DNA of 64,000 bases from Irpex lacteus (Eukaryota > Basidiomycota > Agaricomycetes > Polyporales > Irpicaceae), in assembly GCA_001986395.2 (NCBI GenBank), contig MQVO02000001.1, forward strand, positions 1,116,001-1,180,000, written 5' to 3'. The translations under genes and the position numbers were made by a program. The notes beneath the pieces are model-generated. The model was not told where the DNA came from. It saw only the letters and a list, made by a program, of their open reading frames with translations, and did no database searches. Below, piece after piece: positions 46,146 to 58,284 of the stretch; positions within the stretch are counted from its first letter, which is position 1; each line of letters opens with the position of its first letter.

Positions 46146-47426
46146 TCATAACATCGCACGGATAATATAGTCTCCGAGTGCCCCAGCCCACATGACGAAA
46201 TTTATCCCATTGCTGTATGCCTACCAATGTACAGCCAGAAAATAAGTCTGGGAGTGAGTGCAACGTACACTAGGTAGGAACTCACCGCAAGTGCCTTCCT
46301 ACAGTGCTGCTTATTGTTGAAGTCCGTCACATGTAATTGCCAAGCGAAGGTGACCGCCAAACCGCCGACAGTGACTAGAAAGTAGAAGTATCCTTGCTCG
46401 CTCCTCACACCAACGATAAACAAGCAGGTGATAACGAGAGTGGCGAGGCCGGATAGCACGCCGAGGAGGTGCGATCCGAATAAATTTGGCGCAGACTGCA
46501 CACCTGCTTTGATGTCTTCAGAACGGTCTTGACAAGCATATATAGTATCGAGAATGAAAGTCGAGCTTTGGAAACATGCAAACTGTCAGACAGCTGTGAT
46601 GCATTGACGATATTGCGCAATTACTCGCCCGCCAAATGCAAAGCATAACATGACCAGGGTAATCGAATCGTACGACTCGCCTGTGACCGATGCCCAAGCG
46701 ATGGGAATCGGCCAGGCTACGGAGGCTCCTAGGGTGAAGAAGCATCAGGAGTGAGAAACCTTATTAAATAGAGATACGGACCGACGTATAGCTGTGGTAA
46801 GCTGATCCATCGTTTCATGAGCGGATATGGCATATCAATAGCCGCAAGTCCAGTTACTCCGAAAAGAAACCTATCTCGTACAGACCAGATCAGGTTGTAG
46901 TTGCCTCCAAGTTGAGTTATGGTACGTACAATTCATGACTGCCGCTGGCAATACTCAGAATGCACAGGCATAGCAAGAGCAGTGCCAGAAGAAGCAAATA
47001 AGCCCCTCGCAAGGCTACTCTGCCAGATGCAAGTGGCCGGTTCTTGGTGCGTTCTATATCAGATCATGAGTTGTGTTCGAGAAAGTACCACTTGTTCGAA
47101 TTATTACCTACGGCACGATCAATGTCGCGATCGCAAATATCGTTCCACACGCATCCCCCGCTGTGGCGAATGAAGATGAAGAGCCACCAAAGACCGGCCT
47201 TGCGATAGAGCGCATCAAGAGATTGAGCGTGGATGCTCTGTAGCCCCATGAGCATGCCAAAGGCTGCCAAGTTCTGCGTCACGACTTGGATAGGACAACA
47301 TGTTGATAACTCACCGAGTGCAGTGAACGGAAGTTTCGTGCCGATAGGGAAGCCATGCAACCTCATCAGCTTGAAATACAACCACCAAGCTGTCTCTGCG
47401 GCGTTCGGTACTTTGCTCTCTGACAT
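46146..47426 (-). CDS. UbiA-family aromatic prenyltransferase
   Basis: A membrane enzyme predicted to attach an isoprenoid chain to an aromatic ring. Exons 47108-47426, 46930-47053, 46782-46870, 46629-46728, 46286-46565 and 46146-46220 give 328 residues. The first Asp motif is NDICDRDID (Asn95 to Asp103) and the second is DTIYACQDRSED (Asp217 to Asp228); both bind Mg-diphosphate in this family. RTKNRPLASG and PYPLMKRW are also conserved. The fourth intron has a GC donor. The usual WPxxWG segment after FPIGTK is replaced by an odd stretch (ALGELSTCCPIQVVTQNL); this may be a 30-bp insertion. An in-frame ATG at 47510 could extend the N-terminus. Confidence 0.85.
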
Positions 47427-49649
47427 CTTGCGTGACACTTGCGATGTTGATACTTGACCGAGGTCTAATCGTCGAAAGTACGGCTGTGGTTTTATACTGC
47501 TGGACAGCAACTGGAAGTTGTCGTGCAGGATCGGGAAGCCTGCCAGTCAACCGCATTACCCCTATACGCCCGCATTGACCCTACGTCCAAGCCTGCGCCA
47601 TCGTTAGATGCATAATATGAGCGGTACTTGCGTGTTGCCATCTTGCAGCCCAGCTAGCGTAGTTAGGTCAGCGGGTTCTGGGATAGGGTCCATAAATTGT
47701 GCATTAGATCAATTAGCCGCCCTAGTGGGTTGTATAGGACAATAAGTAGATGGCATGGGAGGTTCTACCTCAAAGCAGCTTACCCTGGTGTTCCTGGTGC
47801 CCGGCAAGGTCGGCCTCGCCGCATGCTTCGCACTCTCATTGAAAGAATCCAGACTTAATCTTGAAGTGGCGTTCGCAGCTTCGCCGGTCACGGTGATGAG
47901 CTCTACCTGTTGACAGAAGTTAGAATCCGAACTGCCCTCAGTCACTCATAGCGGTGTGGTCACTGGCAGGTCTCACGCTGGATGTAGGTTCGTTCCCAGC
48001 CACTTTCGGATCAGTCGAACCTCCTTGATACGTTGAGTTGTTTCCCCGATCTGAGCCGATTGGCTTATGCTGTAAAGTTCAATCGCCGCCGCGGCGGAGA
48101 CAGCAATGAGCAGCGCCCGTGCCAGTGGTCGCTGGACTTCCCTCACTCGGAGTGCGAGTCCAACCTCTGGTTGCGGACAGCTTTTAAGAGCTAAACACCG
48201 CTAAATACAGATTGTTAAGCATAACTACGCCTATGGTTTACCTGCGTCCTGGAATCGGGGGCGGCAAGATCGGGATTAATAGGCAAGTACTCTATAACAT
48301 CGCGATTACTACATACTCTCTCGAAATTGGCCTCTGAGTGACAGCTTCATCAGGACAGTTTCAAGACTAATTCAACCTGTTCCCATGCAATAGCGCTCTT
48401 AGTTCTTACTGCTCTGAACGTCGCAGTCGCCTCCTTCCTCCCCTCTCTTCTGACCTTCATCGCACCCTCCGCTGAAGATGCAGGCCACGCCATGCTAGCT
48501 AGGCCGCCACGCCGTCCGTAAGAATAAGTATCTCACTCAAGCATCTGGACATAGCTGATGCACCTTCGCTATGGATCTGATGTAGTCGAAACTCCCAGGG
48601 CGCTGGCCTACGTGGGCGGAACAGCGGTGAAACTCCAGAGAGCAACATGACCATTCGGTCAACAACGTCAACCAGGCGCTGCTCTCTGGACGGGGAGTAT
48701 ATGCATCTTTTGCAGATTGACTAAATATTTGTACCTATAGGTGAATCCGTTTGTGCCGTTGATGTTGTTTGGTGTGGATAATGCACATGCATGATTGCTC
48801 ATTATAACCACCGCTATTCTTTCCTACACCTGTTATAGTCGGTCCCTGGTTCTGTGTGTGCTCCACCTATGACTACGCACTATCGCTATGTGGATATACG
48901 ATATCTAAATGCAAAAGGTGTCCAATTACGTAAGTCCACCCCCCTTACCAAATAATATTATCGTATGTTCTCTGACACAATGTTTTCAGTAGCAGGCTCT
49001 TGTGGCTCAATGGATGCCACGGAGCTTCATTATCCCCTTATCAATTTGGTAGGACGACTTTGTTTGGTGTGATATCCCTTGAACCATATGCTTCTGAGCC
49101 TCTTGGTGCTCTCTTGGCCCTTAAGCTAAAGAACGGAGAGCTGATAGAATTGAAGGTGCTCTTCAATTCTACCAGTTCTCCGTCTTAGGCTTAAGCGTTT
49201 GAGCTGAGTAGAGTACGTGTTGTCCTTATAATGTAACTACCCCGGTGCTTTTGGTGAATGGATACGATCACGGGCTTCCTATACTTCGGACATATTCAAA
49301 GTGCAACTGCATTATTTGTAACCTCACTATCACATAAGTAGCACCACATTCGCCTAAATGCATGGTTTGGCAGAGCTTGTGTCTTCATCGCAGTTGAGAA
49401 GTTGCTCTCTTTGCTCCCTTCGGACAGTAGGTTCGTATTCATGGCTTATACATAAAGTTACACACCAGTCAATCCGCGGGCGATCTCATCCAGATATCTT
49501 TACGGTACAATTCACGATCAGCAGCAGTATTACAACGTAGGTATGTCATCCCCAAGCTATCGACGGCCAATCTTCCATTCAACCTTGTGCATTACTACGT
49601 AATTACCAAAGAGTCGAGGTAAAACTGATCTGATATCGCTGTGTGGAAC
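47427..49649. other. Mostly gene-free stretch
   Basis: Minus-strand frames at about 47.71-47.95 and 47.97-48.18 kb (the latter with an Ala-rich hydrophobic patch, LLIAVSAAAAIELYSI) may be remnants of a gene. A 62-codon plus frame at 49000-49188 is also present. I cannot build a gene from them. Confidence 0.35.
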
Positions 49650-52144
49650 CTACTCTACATCGATATTGATAATTTTGATATCTTCGTACGGTTTATCCAG
49701 TTTATTCGTCTTGACGTTCTCAATGGCGTGCACAACTTCAAGACCGGATAACACGCGCCCGAAAATGGTGTGTTTTTTGTCAAGCCATGGTGTCGCGGTA
49801 GTGGTGATGAAAAACTGGGAACCATTCGTCCCTGGCCCGGCGTTAGCCAAGCTAACAGTGTATGGCCTGAGAGGTCTATGAGCGATCTCAAGTACTGTGA
49901 TAGGAGAGAGAAGATTCATACCTATCATGTTTAAGGTCATCTGAGAATTCATCCTCAAATTCGTGGCCCCAGATCGACGTTCCACCTGTACCATCTCCGA
50001 GTGGATCTCCCGTTTGTATCATGAACTTAGGGATGACACGGTGGAATATGACGCCCTCGTAATATCCGCTGCGAGCATGACCGACGAAGTTCTCGACGGC
50101 TTTCGGGGCTTGCTGGGGGAAAAGGCGCAAATGGATGTCGCCGAGGTCGGTATGGATTGTCGCGGCATTTGCAATGGGAGAAGGACCAGATTTAGCGACA
50201 GGCGCTGCGGAGGCAATTGTCTGCTCCTCCCTCGTGGGGCGCTCGTTAAAGATGTCACGATCCCCGGACTTGTCATCCCTGTTACAGCACAAGCGGTCTC
50301 GTTAGCATAGAGGGTTTCTTATGTGGCTTTCACGTACTCAGGCTCTGTTCGCGTGAACATGTAAAACCTCTGGCGTTTATAACCGGAGCAAACAAGGGTA
50401 GGGTCGCGAGTACCTCTTTCCGCCAAGAGAGGATTCGCAGAAGCAGCTGCCGCCTATATATAGGAGGGAGTCTGTCAGCAAGAATAAGATTCTCCTTGTG
50501 AATGGAGCCTACAGCTGTTGCAATGCCCTTTTTTGCGGGAGCACCTTGATATAGCGTAAGTCGCATCCACCGGACAGTCTCGTCCTTGCCGAACAATCTG
50601 ACAACCCTATTCGTGACTGTGTTGACCACTATGTGTGCAGTGTTAGTAAGTCAACCAACGTGATTGAACCTGTAGGACTGACCTTTCACGCCTAGTAATG
50701 TAGGGTATAACACAAACGCGCCGCTCTCGTCCCATATCGCATTGATCCACATCCCAGGTATGTGACCATCAGGACCTGGGAGCTCCAATTCGCGCTCGAC
50801 TGCAAGTCGCCTACCGAACTCCATATCTTCTACCTTGTATACAGCAGTCCCCGCTTGCTGCATCTCCTGGATAGCTGATAACGACTCGTCGTATCGGCGG
50901 GTCATTTTACCAGTTAAAAAAGAAAATATGCGAATCTGCCTATCGGGGAGGGAGAAGGTAACGAATGATGTCGAGTCTGGAGAGAGAGTAATGCATGTTG
51001 GTATCGACTTTGCCTATGGAGCCAAACGTTTAGCAAGCGCTATTACGAGCACGATGCATCGTGACACACCTTTTTGAATTCATACAGATCTGTTTGCGTC
51101 TTGTATGTCCAGAGCTCAGGCACATTGCGAGGCAGTTCAAATGGCGCGACAGGTTTCCAATATTCGATAAGTCCAGATTCATCCGCAGAGATTACCGTGT
51201 CGTATCGATCGCTGTACTGATGCTTGGGTTAGAGTCGAGGGTGAAGTTGATTAGAGCAATTTAGGCTCACTGTCATGATGTGTACCGGTGACCGGTGTAG
51301 CGTGCCAATGGTTTCCAGTGGTTTACCATCCCCACGGCCATCATATAACCGAATGACACCTGTACCCTTCTCAGAGCTAGTCTGTCATTAATGAGCCGTG
51401 GAGGAATGTTCGGTAACAGAACTTACACAGCCAACAGACCAAGTGCCTCCCCACGCTTATGAACCCAGCAGCATGTATTGGGTGTATAACCGAGTTTAAT
51501 CATGTTTATCATGTCTGAGTATCATAGATATATATCAGCCTGGCTCAAGGTAACAAGAGTTGCGGTACCATACCGAAGTTGACAACGTCAAACACCTTCG
51601 CGCTTCCGTCCTCGGCCACACTCGCAAAGAGCTGTCCGTCGGCACTTGATGACACAGCTACGATAGGAGCCAGATGCGCACGGTAGTGCTTTACGAATTC
51701 GATGCCCTGTTCTTGCTTCTTCCATAGCTTCAAGTGACCATCTATTGAGGTTGTAATAAGAAAGTCGGTCCTACAAGGTCACATGTCAATCTTGACGTGT
51801 CCAAGCAACTACATGCAGCGCACCTAGTCATGACCACAAAATTGATCACTTCTCTATGCATGAAGCTTTTGGAATAGCGATCTGCACTCGGCAACCGGTC
51901 TAGGTAAAGCTTCTCATGCGGGAGCACTGATCCTAGTATTAGCGAGTTGGTTGAAGGAAACCTTAGGTCACTCACCTTTGCGCTTCTTCTTCACAGAACC
52001 CTTTCCTGCCACATCGGCGGGCATAGGCATAGGCCCAACGTCGTCATCGTCCGATTCTTCTGGGTCTACTTCGTTGGCAGTGGGAAGTCCCGGCTCAAGC
52101 TCGTTACGTGGACGCTTGCCAAGCACAGTTTCTTCGTCAGACAT
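49650..52144 (-). CDS. PPWD1/Cyp-type prolyl isomerase with WD40 repeats, eleven exons
   Basis: Nuclear cyclophilin linked to the spliceosome in other eukaryotes. Exons 51976-52144, 51824-51926, 51574-51770, 51427-51514, 51271-51376, 51070-51216, 50683-51013, 50513-50628, 50338-50453, 49922-50278 and 49650-49875 give 651 residues; human PPWD1 has 646. The N-terminus is acidic ([20 protein letters not shown]), then KKKRK. WD repeats follow ([48 protein letters not shown]). The cyclophilin domain covers about 495-651, with [19 protein letters not shown] and [15 protein letters not shown]. It is an intact housekeeping gene inside an otherwise accessory region. Confidence 0.95.
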
Positions 52145-54655
52145 GGGTTGCCTATTCGCCGCAAATACGCGATAATGAATATGTACTAGAGACGCGAGAG
52201 CTAAGCCGAAGCGATGGGGTGTGCGACAATGAAGGTTTGCCCGAAGTTATTTACAGTAATGTTCGTTCTGCAGGCTGCCCGGGCCTACAGCGCTAGCAGC
52301 TATGTAGGCGCTCATACGTCAAGTACTACTGGCGCGTCACGGTCAGGTAGGTCAGGGCGAGTCTCATACTTGCCCCGATAGCAGACGAGCAATGGATCAA
52401 ACTTCGATAGAGAGAATTCGAACATCTTACTTATATTACTTGGTTGCTTCACCACGTCATACAACTTTGGGCATCCTCATTGGCTGCCTGACGCGGGAGG
52501 TCACACGTTACGCAGCGTGTAAGCGAAGTAACGTCGTCGTACGCGTCCAGCTTTCGCAGCTGCAACGACTGGGGGGCTTCAGCGACTGCAGCCACGGAAC
52601 GGGCGCAGGAAGCTGCAGACGCGAGGGCCTGCCTGCAGTCGCGTGCGCCACTACATTATTTCCATCGACATTCCAGATAAGTAGTGCACATCAAAATCTG
52701 CATTTAAAGGTAGGATTTGGGAGGTCTCATGCAGTGCACGGTACTTGGTGGTCTCAACACGCAATCGTTGACATATGTGAGTACCCCAAGGACTGACTGG
52801 GGCACAACAGACACCGGGCCTTCATCCAAATCCGGCGTGGACACAACTGTGACATGCAAGTGAGCGACTCGGGAACACATGGCAAACGATTGGTTGATAA
52901 CGTCCAAGCTTTGTAATATGAAAATAAGGGACCGAGTTCTTGACTTGGAGTAGCGATCAAGTGGTGGAAGCGAAATAAGTGACAATCACTTGGGATATAC
53001 GTACTGAAAGTGGTACTAGTGCTGGTACAACGGTCCTCGGTGACTACGGAGGTTAGGATACTTGGCAGATATATTGACGGAACATCAAAATCGGCAGTAG
53101 AAGAGTGCGTCGAGAACTTACGTGCCATTGTGCTGGGAAAGAAGCCCTCGTAACGGGGAAGTCTCCGGATAAGAGGATTAGTAGCACTGCCAACGCGAAG
53201 AAGACCACTGGATTCATTAACTATCATCTTTCATCATGATACCTTTCATTGAGTACGCCGTTTGAATATACCATCAGTCATAACTCGCTCTTTCTGTGTA
53301 TTTAGCTCTCACTGGCGTGTGAGACGTACCTGCATCCGACCACGGCGGTAGACATAGAAATGCCTCAGGGGCTTACATCTCCATAGTCGTGCGAATAGTC
53401 GTGAGAATATTCTAAGCACTCAGATTGGAGCTTCAGTTGGAGCTGTCATACAAGGTAAACTTGAGGGAACTTCGCCTTGTACTGTACGCTTCTTTCGAGA
53501 GATATGAGGGCCGAAAGCTTGACCTGAAGGCTATGTAATAATGATGACCTTTGCGCGGAATGGGGGACGGCGCCTCTTCCTCGGAAGTTTCCATGGGCTT
53601 CTCAACTCTTCTCAAACGGGAAGAATCAATGAAGAACTCCGACTCGGAGTTAGGGTCGCGGTCACTCCCGACTTTGACGAGTATGCACATAAATTGTAGA
53701 CTCAACGTACACTGATCCATGGAAACACTTAGACAGTTGTGAACGTTGCAGGACACGCTGAGTTCTGAAAAATTGGGTCAGCTCTTGGTAATGTTCATCG
53801 GGTGTCTCGTGAGGCTTATGGGATTACAGCCCATCACGTAGTAAGTACTTGTCTCTACTTATTCTGTCGTCTGCAGGAACTCATTTGGGCACTGAGATGT
53901 CAGCATACCGTAAGGGTACGTCAACAGTATCACCGCGTGGTACATTACTTACATGCATATTTCTTTTTTTAAGTGACGGTAGTGCCACCGTTTGACTCGC
54001 AACATCGATGTACAGTAAGTCCCATATTTGCTCGACACTGCAGAGCTTACCATTTGCCCCTTTTCCCGCAGCCGTCAGCTGCTACCAAAGCTGTCGTTCA
54101 TCATGATTATCATCTCTACGCCCACGCCAGCAGCCTTGATATAGGGTACATGACACAGATGCACATACAGTATGGCCGTGAGATGAGCGCTCGACGAGCA
54201 TTGAGTAGCGAAGAATGCTACCTGCGCCGAACATTTTACCCACAGGCTCCGAGCCATCTTTTCCAGGGTACATCACGACATCAAGAAGGACAGCGCGGAG
54301 TAGCTTGATCAATATTTGGGCTAAAGATACACGTGCGGATACATTAACATGGCGCTGGTAACAGGTATGGGTCTCTCTCACGCACGTCTCGATAATAAGC
54401 ACTATAGCACACAGATCTGGATGTCAGCTTCTAACGCCGTTTTCACCATGGTATGGCACGGCGCTGGAATGGGTGATGATTCTGTCTTCAAATGAATTCA
54501 CTCTCACGTTCAATGACACTAGGCGGGCATGTACGAACGCAAGGAGTCTTGAAGGCACGGCAGCAGGTTGCCATCTCACTTGATATATCATAGGTCACCA
54601 TTGCTGGAGTGATGAGCTCAGAATATCTCGACGCTCAGTCCCTGCAGTATATAGT
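52145..54655. other. Unresolved stretch with possible coding pieces
   Basis: A minus-strand exon-like frame ends at 53433 and begins after an acceptor near 53681: SGSDRDPNSESEFFIDSSRL then PSPIPRKGHHYYIAF and a tail. It reads like the charged C-terminus of a protein I do not know. A 157-codon minus frame (52754-53227) and open frames on both strands at 53.97-54.40 kb remain unassigned. Confidence 0.3.
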
Positions 54656-56535
54656 ATGCCACCCAATCCCTTGCATTGGCTCAAGCTCTTTCGCCCAGCA
54701 CGAAAGCCAAATATGTCCTCCACTCAGCCCACTGGCCCAGCCGCAGAGCTCCGTGCGCTCTCTGACTTGATCAAAGCATCTGTCGACAAGATAGAGGCTT
54801 TGTGCGCAGAGCGCGGTCAGACTTTCCCTCTCTCAGACCTGCCGTTCACGCCACAATCAGAGGCCCCGAGGATGGCTCCCGATGTCATCGCAGAAGGAAC
54901 GATAATTGTCGCTGCCGCCGCACAACTCATCGCCGCTGTTCGCCCACCGCCCCTCGGCTTACTCACATATGCGACGCAGGTCAGTAAAGTTGATAAGTTC
55001 GTCGTAGAACGCTCATTGAACGGTTCATAGTACCATGTGTCGTCTTGCGTGCGTGCCTCCATCAGGCTGCATGTAGCTGAGATCTTGAGGGAGGCCGGAC
55101 CCAAGGTATGTATCGTCGATGGCACAACCTTTAACTCGAACTCGACTGACCTTCAAGCCATCAGGGACTACATGTGAACGAAATCGCAAAGCCTACGAAT
55201 GTAGACCCGGCGAAATTGGCACGCATCCTGCGCGTCTTAGCGACCAAGCATATCTACAAAGAAGTCGCGCCAGACACGTTCGCCAACAATCGTCTATCTT
55301 CGCTGATGGACACTGGCAAGCCTATTGCAGACATCCTTGCTAAGTACGTTTCCTGAAACATACCGTTTGAGCAGCTCTGATACGTGGGTGAGTAGGCCCG
55401 ACGAGAAGCATGATAATACTCCTGGAATCGCAGCGTTGTTGGAGCACACGTACGTATCATTAATCTTGGGTCGGGTGTAGCAGTATCAAGTTTGGCTCAT
55501 ACGTCTGTTCAGCGCGGACACCGGATATTACTCTTCGTATTATCTGTCGGACGTCCTGTTGGATCCGAAGTGGTCTCACTCGGCCGAGCCTAACGAAGCG
55601 GCTCTCAACATGGCGTTCAAGACTACACTCCCAGGGTTCGAATGGACGGCTCTCCCGGAGAACTCTCACAGGCGGAAGCTGCTCGGCATTGGAATGCGAG
55701 GCCTACAAGGAAACCCTGAAGTGGTTCTGAATGGTATGTAGTAGCCTGACGAGCACGTCGCTTACTGAACGAACGTTGCGCCAGGTTTCGATTGGCAGAA
55801 CCTACCATCTGACTCTGTGGTTGTCGATGTCGGCGGAGGTATTGGCTCGAAGATGCTCCCGTTAGCGAAGAAATTCGAGCATCTCAAGTTTATCATTCAG
55901 GATAGAGAGGATGTCATCCCCAACACCACCGAGGTACGCCTTCCCGCAGTCGCCGCTATGTTGAATTGAACACACTGATTGAGGGTCCGTAGTTCTGGAA
56001 CGCCAATTTACCACAAGCTCTCTCTTCCGGCAGGGTCAAGGTACAAGGTCTGTTTTCTGATAGTTGGAATCAGAGGGACATGATCTGAATGATCTCTTCG
56101 CCAGCCCACGACTTCTTTAACGCTCAACCTATTCAGAAACCGGCGGTGTTCTATCTCTGCACGGTTCTGCATGACTGGTCTGATAAATACTGCATCAAGA
56201 TCCTCACTCAGCTGCGCGCAGCTGCCGGTCCTGACACGCAATTGGTCATCATGGACAACATCATTTCGTACGCATCGCCCCAGTACACGCTTCCGAAAGA
56301 GGTGCCAGGTGCTACAACTCCTGCGCCTCCAGAACCACTGCTGCCAAACGGGGGTGAGGCAAATATCATGCCCTACCTTGCCGACATGCAGATGTTGGCC
56401 GGATTGAATGGAAGCGAGAGGACCGTGATGCAGTACGATCACATCTTCGAGGCGAGCGGATGGAAGTTGACTAAGGTATACACGGGAAACGGATTCCAGT
56501 CTCAGGACTCGAAGATCATCGGTGTTCCGCTTTGA
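54656..56535 (+). CDS. SAM-dependent O-methyltransferase (COMT-like), eight exons
   Basis: Predicted to methylate a hydroxyl on a small aromatic molecule. Exons 54656-54979, 55031-55105, 55165-55343, 55396-55449, 55513-55733, 55785-55933, 55993-56047 and 56105-56535 give 495 residues. A dimerisation winged helix is seen in LHVAEILREAGPK then GLHVNEIAKPTNVDPAKLAR. The SAM loop is VVVDVGGGIGSK (about 296-306). LHDWSDKYCIKIL holds the expected catalytic histidine (His375). QMLAGLNGSERT and the end YTGNGFQSQDSKIIGVPL fit the family. An internal ATG at 54713 (MSSTQ) could be the true start. It lies head to head in the cluster with the prenyltransferase at 57 kb. Confidence 0.9.
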
Positions 56536-57031
56536 TATGTCGCAGGTGATAAGTCAATCTCCCGACCTGCGGGAAGTGTATTGTGTTGGTAGAGTGCATG
56601 TATCTAGGTCTTATATACGAATGTAACGAGATAGTTGATGTTACTACGAACGACGTACTACTGAGGATATTTATGGTATTCATATACTGGTGATGAGATC
56701 CCTGATATAATATTGGTTGCGCAATAATGCTGCACCATCCTTGTGAGCACCCAGGTGTGTTAGTGTGACGAGCAAAGTCCACTGCCAGTGGTAAGCATAT
56801 CTCGTCCGATACTAAGTAGTGCGGCTTGCGGTGAGCGTAAAGTTGTTATGTGGAGGCCACTGGCACAACTGTTAGGGCTGCATGTACACGTAGGTATAGT
56901 ATTCTTTGCCACAGCCGCGCACATTGCACGGATACTATACAGGACTTCAAATAATAGAAGATGGTATAGATGGTTTCGATGCACTTCGCCTCCGCCAAAT
57001 CGTCAGTTAAGTCTAAGGCTTTCAGACCCCT
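56536..57031. other. Convergent intergenic stretch
   Basis: Between the O-methyltransferase and prenyltransferase stop codons. No gene seen. Confidence 0.6.
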
Positions 57032-58284
57032 CTATAACAGATAATCACATAGCAAACCGGTTGCTACGATCATTCCGAGAGTGCCATTCGACTAAATTTG
57101 TATCAGCTTCCAGCCATTGATCATTGGGCAAGTGTCACGTACTTTGAACTTCCTTTTACAATCAGCTTTATCTCGAAAGTCTACGGTATACAGTTGCCAC
57201 GCAATATGCAGAGCAGCCCCTCCCACGCTTATTGCAAAATAACATGTGCCTTGTTTGTTAGCGATACCGGCACAGGATAGACATGCGATGAATGCGATGG
57301 CGAAGAGAGATAAAATTTCCCGTAAATATTCTCCGAACCGTAATGCTGTTGATTTTACTCCTGCATGAACATCATCTTCGCGATCTTGGCAAGCATATAT
57401 CGTGTCGTATACAATTGTCCAGCTGGATAACAAAATTATCATTTATCATCATATTCCAACAGTCATCTGACAGCATACCAGATATTTCCGATCCACAGAC
57501 TAGTAATCGCAAGCGTGTTAATCGCGTTATAGTTCAATGATAGCCAACCGCCTACGATCCCCCATCCAAAGGTGAGACCTTTCGCGAGCGTATGAGCAAG
57601 GTACAGTGTCGAAATCCTGAAGGATGAGCTTACCAAGCCACGCTTGAGGCCAGTAGGTCCATCGCTTCATCAGCGGGTATGACCACCCGAAAAACACAAT
57701 CTCGACTATGCCGACATAGAGCCTACGTATCGATTAGAAATGATTCTATATCAGAGCGGAAAGACATACGCGGGACAACCACATAGGCCCAGTGTCACAA
57801 GGACAACTCCATGGAGGCATATGGTGAGATAGAATGCCTGGCGAAGTGAGACGGACCCAGAGGCAAGGGGGCGGCTTCTTGAACGTTCTGAGGATGAATG
57901 CATATGTCTTCCGCCAGCTGTGCGGGTTTACGAGAGTGGTCTTACCTACTAAACCGTCTACATCTCGATCGACAATGTCATTCCATATGCAACCGGCCGA
58001 GTGTGCCATGGCCCGCTCAAACGACCGTAGTACAATCAACCACATAACATGGCTGAAGGGCCGGAAACGAACATGATATGCCGCCATGAGTATACCCCAT
58101 ACTGGAAATTTGTGAGTCAAAATATTTAAAGGTAAGAGGCATACGACGTACAACATGGAGCGATGCAAACATCGGATCCTACCGGAAATAGGTGTAGGCG
58201 AGTAAGGATGAAGAGATTCCACCAGCTTCTTTCTTGAGATGCCTGTCGTGGATGTTTGGAATCGCATTCTGGTCTTGAGGACAT
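57032..58284 (-). CDS. UbiA-family aromatic prenyltransferase, seven exons
   Basis: Exons 58152-58284, 57946-58101, 57770-57887, 57634-57722, 57479-57578, 57143-57422 and 57032-57091 give 311 residues with all frames intact. The start is MSSRPECDSK. Motifs: LTRLHLFPVGS, WGILMAAYHV, first Asp motif NDIVDRDVD (Asn85 to Asp93), RSRPLASGSVSLRQA, SYPLMKRWTYWPQAWLGLTF, and second Asp motif YDTIYACQDREDD (Asp205 to Asp216). Nine or so membrane helices are expected. It matches the canonical family better than the paralogue at 46 kb, including the W-G-L-M segment which that one lacks. Donor chain length and acceptor ring are unknown; COQ2-like enzymes use 4-hydroxybenzoate. Confidence 0.9.

Noticed and set aside
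52754..53227. 157-codon minus-strand open frame as an intact gene
   Set aside because: It contains splice-like sites but no consistent spliced frame; the text is not protein-like throughout.
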